Positions 59,954-64,000 of a stretch of DNA of 64,000 nucleotides are shown piece after piece. This DNA is from Eudoraea chungangensis. GTDB taxonomy: Bacteria > Bacteroidota > Bacteroidia > Flavobacteriales > Flavobacteriaceae. The translations under genes and the position numbers were made by a program. The stretch covers positions 124,001-188,000 of the forward strand of contig NZ_JARDUB010000002.1 of the NCBI RefSeq assembly GCF_029360665.1, written 5' to 3'. Within the stretch, counting starts at the first letter, position 1; each line of letters opens with the position of its first letter. The notes beneath the pieces are model-generated. The model ran no database searches. It saw only the letters and a program-made list of their open reading frames with translations, and was not told the DNA's origin.

Positions 59954-60397
59954 AGATTTGCTAAGACTGCGCATAATAATTGCTAGTATTTGCTTGGATA
60001 CAAAAAGCTTTGCTGGTTCTCTATTATGGTTTGTTTGCTAATTTAGTTGGCCATTAAGGTTACGAAATTATAGCCCGAACTTTGGGTAATACTTATGCTA
60101 AGTCTGAACGCCTAGTGATCGATTTTTCGAGAACTATTGCCTACTGCAATAATGGACATAGTCACAAGCATGATTTAAAGTATTTACCATTTTTATTGAT
60201 TTTTTGGATCATTCTTAGGGAAAAAGTATTAACATATATTCCCAATCCAAGTTTAGAAGATTGTTTTTATATCTTATTCTTATAATAGGAATTGTCGCTT
60301 AAATTAAAATAGTAGTAGTAAAAACAGAATAAGGCCTATTTAAACTAAGTTAATTACAATTAGTAGAGAACATTATACCTAACTAAAACAAATTGTC
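59954..60397 (+). other. 444-nt stretch with no supportable gene
   Basis: Between the hypothetical membrane-protein gene and the third sulfatase. A 67-codon frame at 60082-60285 is open, but its composition gives no support. The segment near 59966-59990 (GCGCATAATAATTGCTAG) looks, from memory, like sequence left between single genes in flavobacterial accessory regions; untested. No hairpin, tRNA or promoter with a good -7 element was found. Confidence 0.5.
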
Positions 60398-61825
60398 ATG
60401 AAAAAGAAAATCTTGATTATTTCTATCTGCCTAATCACCTCTTTTACGATGGTTGCACAAGACAAACCGAATATAGTAATTGTGTTTTTGGATAATTTTG
60501 GTTGGGGAGAACCAGGTTTTAATGGAGGCGGAGTAATACGGGGTACGCCTACGCCGCGAATGGACAAATTAGCGGAGGAGGGATTTCGACTCACCAATTT
60601 TAACGTTGAAGTACAGTGCACTCCTTCACGGTCGGCCCTGATGACGGGTCGATATGCGATCAGGAGTGGGAATGCAACCGTGCCAATTGGAGATGGCGTG
60701 TACGGACTTGTGCAATGGGAGGTAACCTTAGCTGAAATACTGTCTAACAATGGATATAAAACCGGCATGTTTGGTAAATGGCACTTGGGAAGAACAGAAG
60801 GTCGCTTTCCAACAGACCAGGGATTCGACGAATGGTATGGTGTGCCTAATTCAACAGATGAGTCAACGTACTCCTCCATGAGGGGTTTCAACCAAAGTGA
60901 TGTTCCGGAAACTTATGTAATGAGCTCTGCCAAGGGTGGTGTTCCAGAAAAAGTTAGACCCTACAGACTAGACTATCGACCTTTGATTGATAGAGATCTT
61001 ACCGATAAAGCATTAGACTTTATGGAGAGAAATGCAAGGGAAAATAGTCCTTTCTTTCTGTATCTTCCTTATACAGCAACACATTTTCCCACAATGCCAC
61101 ACCCAGATTTTGAAGGCAAGACTGGCAATGGTCTGTGGGCGGACCTGCTTCTGCAAATTGATAGTTACTTGGGTGAGCTTCAGGATAAAATAGATGAATT
61201 AGGTATTGCAGAAAACACAATTTTTATATTTACGGCAGATAATGGTCCTGAAGCATTAAACTATGGCAGTACTAATTTAACAGTTGAAACTTCTATTCAG
61301 GGTACTGCAGGTCCTTGGCGCGGGACTTTATTTACAGGATTTGAAGGTGCACTCAGAGTTCCTTTTGCGGTTAAATGGCCGGGTAAAATTAAAGCCGGTA
61401 TTAGCAGTGATGAAATAGTACATGCCATGGATCTTTTCCCCACCCTCGCCAAACTCACGAATAGTAAAATACCCCAAGACCGAATAATTGACGGAATAGA
61501 TATGAGCGATTTTTTTCTTAATGAAACGGATAAATCTGGTCGCGATGGTTTTATTGTTTATATGGGGAATGATATTTTTGGGGTGAAATGGAGAAACTGG
61601 AAGCTTCACTTTAAAGAACAGGAATCATGGAATACCGTGAGGGATACGTATACCATGCCAAGGGTATATAATTTATACGATGATCCACAGGAAAGAAATA
61701 ATGTGTTATTCCCACATACATGGGTTCCAAAGGCCGCATTGAAACAATTTGAGGAACATCTGATATCACTTCAACAAAATCCTCCTATTCCTGCAGGTCA
61801 GAAAGATCCATACGAACCAAAATAA
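60398..61825 (+). CDS. S1-family sulfatase, exported
   Basis: 475-aa sulfate ester hydrolase. A signal peptide (ILIISICLITSFTMVAQ) precedes the metal site IVFLDNFGWGEPGFNGGG, where the usual second aspartate of D-D is N. The formylglycine motif is C74-T-P-S-R with SALMTGRYAIRSG. GKWHLGRTEGRFPTDQGFDEWYG and FTADNGPEALNYG follow. Unlike the other two sulfatases of the window it reads V-Q-C rather than V-C-S/T, and its surrounding sequence differs, so it belongs to another subfamily. DUF6090 follows after 77 nt. Confidence 0.92.
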   Translation: MKKKILIISICLITSFTMVAQDKPNIVIVFLDNFGWGEPGFNGGGVIRGTPTPRMDKLAEEGFRLTNFNVEVQCTPSRSALMTGRYAIRSGNATVPIGDGVYGLVQWEVTLAEILSNNGYKTGMFGKWHLGRTEGRFPTDQGFDEWYGVPNSTDESTYSSMRGFNQSDVPETYVMSSAKGGVPEKVRPYRLDYRPLIDRDLTDKALDFMERNARENSPFFLYLPYTATHFPTMPHPDFEGKTGNGLWADLLLQIDSYLGELQDKIDELGIAENTIFIFTADNGPEALNYGSTNLTVETSIQGTAGPWRGTLFTGFEGALRVPFAVKWPGKIKAGISSDEIVHAMDLFPTLAKLTNSKIPQDRIIDGIDMSDFFLNETDKSGRDGFIVYMGNDIFGVKWRNWKLHFKEQESWNTVRDTYTMPRVYNLYDDPQERNNVLFPHTWVPKAALKQFEEHLISLQQNPPIPAGQKDPYEPK

Positions 61826-61902
61826 TTATTATTAATACTATATGAAGTTCATTAGAATAGTATATTCACTATCCTTCTGCTTAATTATTTAACCCTCAAC
61901 CA

Positions 61903-62700
61903 ATGATTAATTTCTTTAGAAAGATAAGACAGCAATTACTCTCTGAAAATAAAACAGGGAAGTACCTAAAATATGCCTTAGGAGAGATTATACTTGTAGT
62001 TATTGGAATTTTAATTGCTTTACAGATTAATAATTGGAATGAGCTAAGGCAAGAAAATTTTATAACTCAGAAATATTATGATGGCTTTGTTACAGATTTA
62101 GAAAAAGACCGTATCCTATTAGAATTTTTAATTTCGGCAAGAAAAAAGCAGAGCATTAGTGCCAATGCATTACTTAGGATGATAGAATCTGAGGAATATG
62201 ACTTAGACACCTTTTATAACCATTATTATTTTTTATTTCCCTTTTATAGGTTTACTCCTAACTCTAATACTTTAGAAGAGGTTTTAAATTCATCGCATTT
62301 ACGATTTATTACAGATGAAACAATTAAAAATAGAATACTGGATTTAAGAAGCTCTTATAAAAGTATTAAGTTAAATGAGGAACATGTTTATGAAGACAGA
62401 GCTGCATATTTATATAACGACCTTACTTTAAACCATATTGATTTTAACGGTTTATTTATTGCGGATACTGGTTTCGAGGTTATTAAAAAAAGAGAGGAAT
62501 CTTTTTCCAAGAGCAAGGACGTGGAACGATATAAAAAGGACGCCGAATACTTTATAAAGGATCGTCATTTTAAAAGTTTTCTGAATTTGTTAGAATTTAA
62601 TTTACAATTCGTAATTCCTCAAATTGAAGCGGCAAGTGCAGAGTGCGATTCTATAATAACATTAATTGAAGAAAAATTAGGCAGCGATAATATTCGTTAG
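61903..62700 (+). CDS. DUF6090-family membrane-anchored protein
   Basis: 265-aa protein that opens MINFFRKIRQQLLSENKTGK followed by a membrane helix in YALGEIILVVIGILIALQINNWNE, the hallmark of DUF6090. The remainder is helical and likely cytoplasmic or periplasmic. Family function unknown; it is expanded in Flavobacteriia and Cytophagia. A decayed relative lies directly downstream at 62782. Confidence 0.87.
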   Translation: MINFFRKIRQQLLSENKTGKYLKYALGEIILVVIGILIALQINNWNELRQENFITQKYYDGFVTDLEKDRILLEFLISARKKQSISANALLRMIESEEYDLDTFYNHYYFLFPFYRFTPNSNTLEEVLNSSHLRFITDETIKNRILDLRSSYKSIKLNEEHVYEDRAAYLYNDLTLNHIDFNGLFIADTGFEVIKKREESFSKSKDVERYKKDAEYFIKDRHFKSFLNLLEFNLQFVIPQIEAASAECDSIITLIEEKLGSDNIR

Positions 62701-62781
62701 TTGGATTAAGTGAAATCTGAGTGCTAACAGATTCTTTACTGTTAATGGTATACTGAGGTGTGGGAATCAAGAATAGAAACT

Positions 62782-63120
62782 ATGGTTAAGACTTTAGACG
62801 TATAAGACACCTATTGCTAGATGAAAAAAGACTCAGTAGGCATTTACTTTATGCCGTTGGAGAAATTATACTAGTAGTGATCATATTTTTAATTGCTTTG
62901 TAGATTAATAACTGGAATGAAGAAGGAGAAAAAACGGAACCTAACACCCTGCAACAAAAATTGGTAGTACCCGATTCTTATTAAATTTTACTTGGACATA
63001 CTAGTAGTTTTAATAGTACATCTAATATTCGGTAGATTTTCCAAAGGTTTAACTCCCCTTTTACTATCTTAGAAGCTCTTGGAATGAGCCATACTCTAAC
63101 TATTAATTAGCAAGACTTAT
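62782..63120 (+). pseudogene. Decayed DUF6090-family gene
   Basis: Begins MVK at 62782, loses frame by one base within a few codons, then reads RRIRHLLLDEKRLSRHLLY and GEIILVVIIFLIAL in the frame of 62901. An in-frame TAG at 62901 then replaces the glutamine of the family's ALQINNWNE, and INNWNEEGEK continues. A further stop lies at 62982, and a SPFTILEALGMSH-like segment near 63052-63090 suggests a third degraded piece. At least one frameshift and several stops show it is dead. It is a tandem relative of the intact gene upstream. Confidence 0.8.
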
Positions 63121-63142
63121 GCCTCTCGAATAAAAAACAACT

Positions 63143-63784
63143 ATGTTTATAGGTCATTACGGTATAGGATTATTAGCAAAAAAGAATAAACAACTACCTT
63201 CATTAGCCATCATGTTTATTGCCGTTCAACTATTAGATTTAATTTGGCCTATTCTTGTTTTACTTGGAATTGAATCTCTATCCATCGATCCTGGCAATAC
63301 TAAACTGACCCATTTAAATTTTGAGTTTTACCCTTATTCTCACAGCTTATTTATGGCCTTGATGTGGAGCATAATCTTTGGGCTCTGTTATTTATTATTT
63401 ACGAAAAATAAAAAGGGCTCTTTGATTCTAGGAGCCTTAGTGATGAGTCACTGGATTCTGGATTTCATTACACATCGACCCGATTTACCAATAGCACCCT
63501 TCAGCGATTTGAAAGTTGGTCTTGGACTATGGAATTATCCTGTTTTAGAAACAATCCTTGAACTATCTCTTTTTGGAATTGGAGCATTTCTATACTTTAA
63601 ATCTCCAAACTTCAAACGGAAAATTGCCTTTTGGTTGTTAGTTCTTTTTCTTCTTATTGTTCATATGATGAATTTATTAAGCCCACCACCACCGAGTGTT
63701 GTAGCAGTTGCCTGGTCGGCTAATTTGATGTGGCTAATTGTTATTTGGGCATGGTGGATAGAAAAAAAGCCCTCAAGCAATTGA
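63143..63784 (+). CDS. Membrane protein, possible membrane-bound hydrolase type
   Basis: 213-aa protein with about six hydrophobic segments. MFIGHYGIGLLAKKNKQLPSLAIMFIAVQLLDLIWP, YPYSHSLFMALMW and HWILDFITHRPDLP contain histidines and aspartates spaced as in DUF457/YdjM-like membrane hydrolases (GHY, SHS, D-x2-THRPD). Function unknown. The frame stays open for 45 codons after the TGA stop (63785-63922), which may be coincidence or the remains of another gene. Confidence 0.7.
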   Translation: MFIGHYGIGLLAKKNKQLPSLAIMFIAVQLLDLIWPILVLLGIESLSIDPGNTKLTHLNFEFYPYSHSLFMALMWSIIFGLCYLLFTKNKKGSLILGALVMSHWILDFITHRPDLPIAPFSDLKVGLGLWNYPVLETILELSLFGIGAFLYFKSPNFKRKIAFWLLVLFLLIVHMMNLLSPPPPSVVAVAWSANLMWLIVIWAWWIEKKPSSN

Positions 63785-63922
63785 TTATTTGTATACAAAA
63801 ACAAGCCGATATGGATTGTATCTTACGATGGAAGTTTTAGACTTTATAATGATTTCCGAGAGAATGAGAATTCAGACAAACACCTATCAATTATAGAGCG
63901 TTTAGGGTTTTTGTCTGAGTAA
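63785..63922 (+). pseudogene. Open 45-codon fragment without start codon
   Basis: In frame with the gene upstream but after its TGA. It reads KNKPIWIVSYDGSFRLYNDF and then ENENSDKHLSIIERLGFLSE before TAA. The look is that of a soluble C-terminus rather than noise. It could be the tail of a truncated gene or an unused extension. No ATG exists for it. Confidence 0.3.
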
Positions 63923-63953
63923 ATTAACGAAAAATAGAAGAATGTATAACCAT

Positions 63954-64000
63954 ATGAAAACCATAGCTTTTTTTCTTTTGATGTTTTTTATATTACAATT
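63954..64000 (+). CDS. Start of an exported protein (partial, runs off window)
   Basis: ATG 63954 opens MKTIAFFLLMFFILQ, a signal-peptide or membrane-anchor type start. An in-frame ATG at 63942 is an alternative. Only 15 residues are visible, so the product cannot be named. Confidence 0.5.
   Translation, partial: MKTIAFFLLMFFILQ

Noticed and set aside
60082-60285. 67-codon open frame before the third sulfatase
   Set aside because: No start context, domain or compositional support; the region looks non-coding or decayed.
1-64000. CRISPR arrays, insertion sequences, rRNA operons, prophage
   Set aside because: No regularly spaced direct repeats, transposase, integrase or ribosomal RNA sequence was seen.

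Overview
The window reads as a chromosomal segment of an AT-rich marine member of the Flavobacteriaceae (Bacteroidota). The evidence is the fused exonuclease-DNA polymerase III alpha subunit, the CcoN-CcoO fusion with a one-heme CcoP, a group III truncated haemoglobin, an S16 protein with a long acidic tail, family-restricted proteins (DUF6090, DUF4230, DUF4407), and repeated matches to the Bacteroidota promoter (TTG, about 19-20 nt, TAnnTTTG). Three S1 sulfatases suggest use of sulfated polysaccharides. No SusC/SusD pair and no formylglycine-generating enzyme lie in the window.

Layout. 1-1210: 5' part of the polymerase gene, minus strand. 1364-11447: two S1 sulfatases and two large lipoproteins that join a sugar-dehydrogenase-like propeller, HEAT-like repeats and cytochrome c; the housekeeping pair rpsP-rimM sits between them. 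11444-15432: trmN6, a glutaryl-CoA-dehydrogenase-like gene, and a sugar kinase/nucleotidyltransferase pair. 15564-17895: hemN and a universal stress protein behind an FNR-type box. 18051-22721: an exported RraA-like protein and a Tat-exported enolase-superfamily enzyme, convergent with a PIG-L deacetylase and a Tat-exported Gfo/Idh/MocA oxidoreductase. 22800-25292: DUF1643 protein, truncated haemoglobin, CoA-transferase.

25335-35729 is the respiratory core: ccoI-S-NO-Q-P-G-H plus a TauE/SafE-like protein on the minus strand, divergent from a Crp/Fnr regulator, followed by a second universal stress protein. Four TGA-N6-TCA dyads in this core and before hemN sit about 27-30 nt upstream of possible -7 elements. 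They suggest one microaerobic regulon covering cbb3 oxidase assembly, haem synthesis and stress proteins. 36029-45945 holds a lipoprotein, a type II NADH dehydrogenase, a candidate small RNA (about 38760-38858), homogentisate dioxygenase, and the complete hutHIUG histidine-degradation operon.

46072-57370 is mostly housekeeping: nitroreductase, DUF456, ruvC, hemW, a MutS-like membrane protein and an M20 dipeptidase. From the tRNA-Leu(UAG) at 57500 onward the style changes. Single, loosely spaced plus-strand genes (DUF2200, CPBP protease, hypothetical membrane proteins, a third sulfatase, DUF6090) are mixed with a decayed second DUF6090 copy and other fragments, which suggests an accessory region downstream of a tRNA. 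All positions were read by eye; no database search was run.
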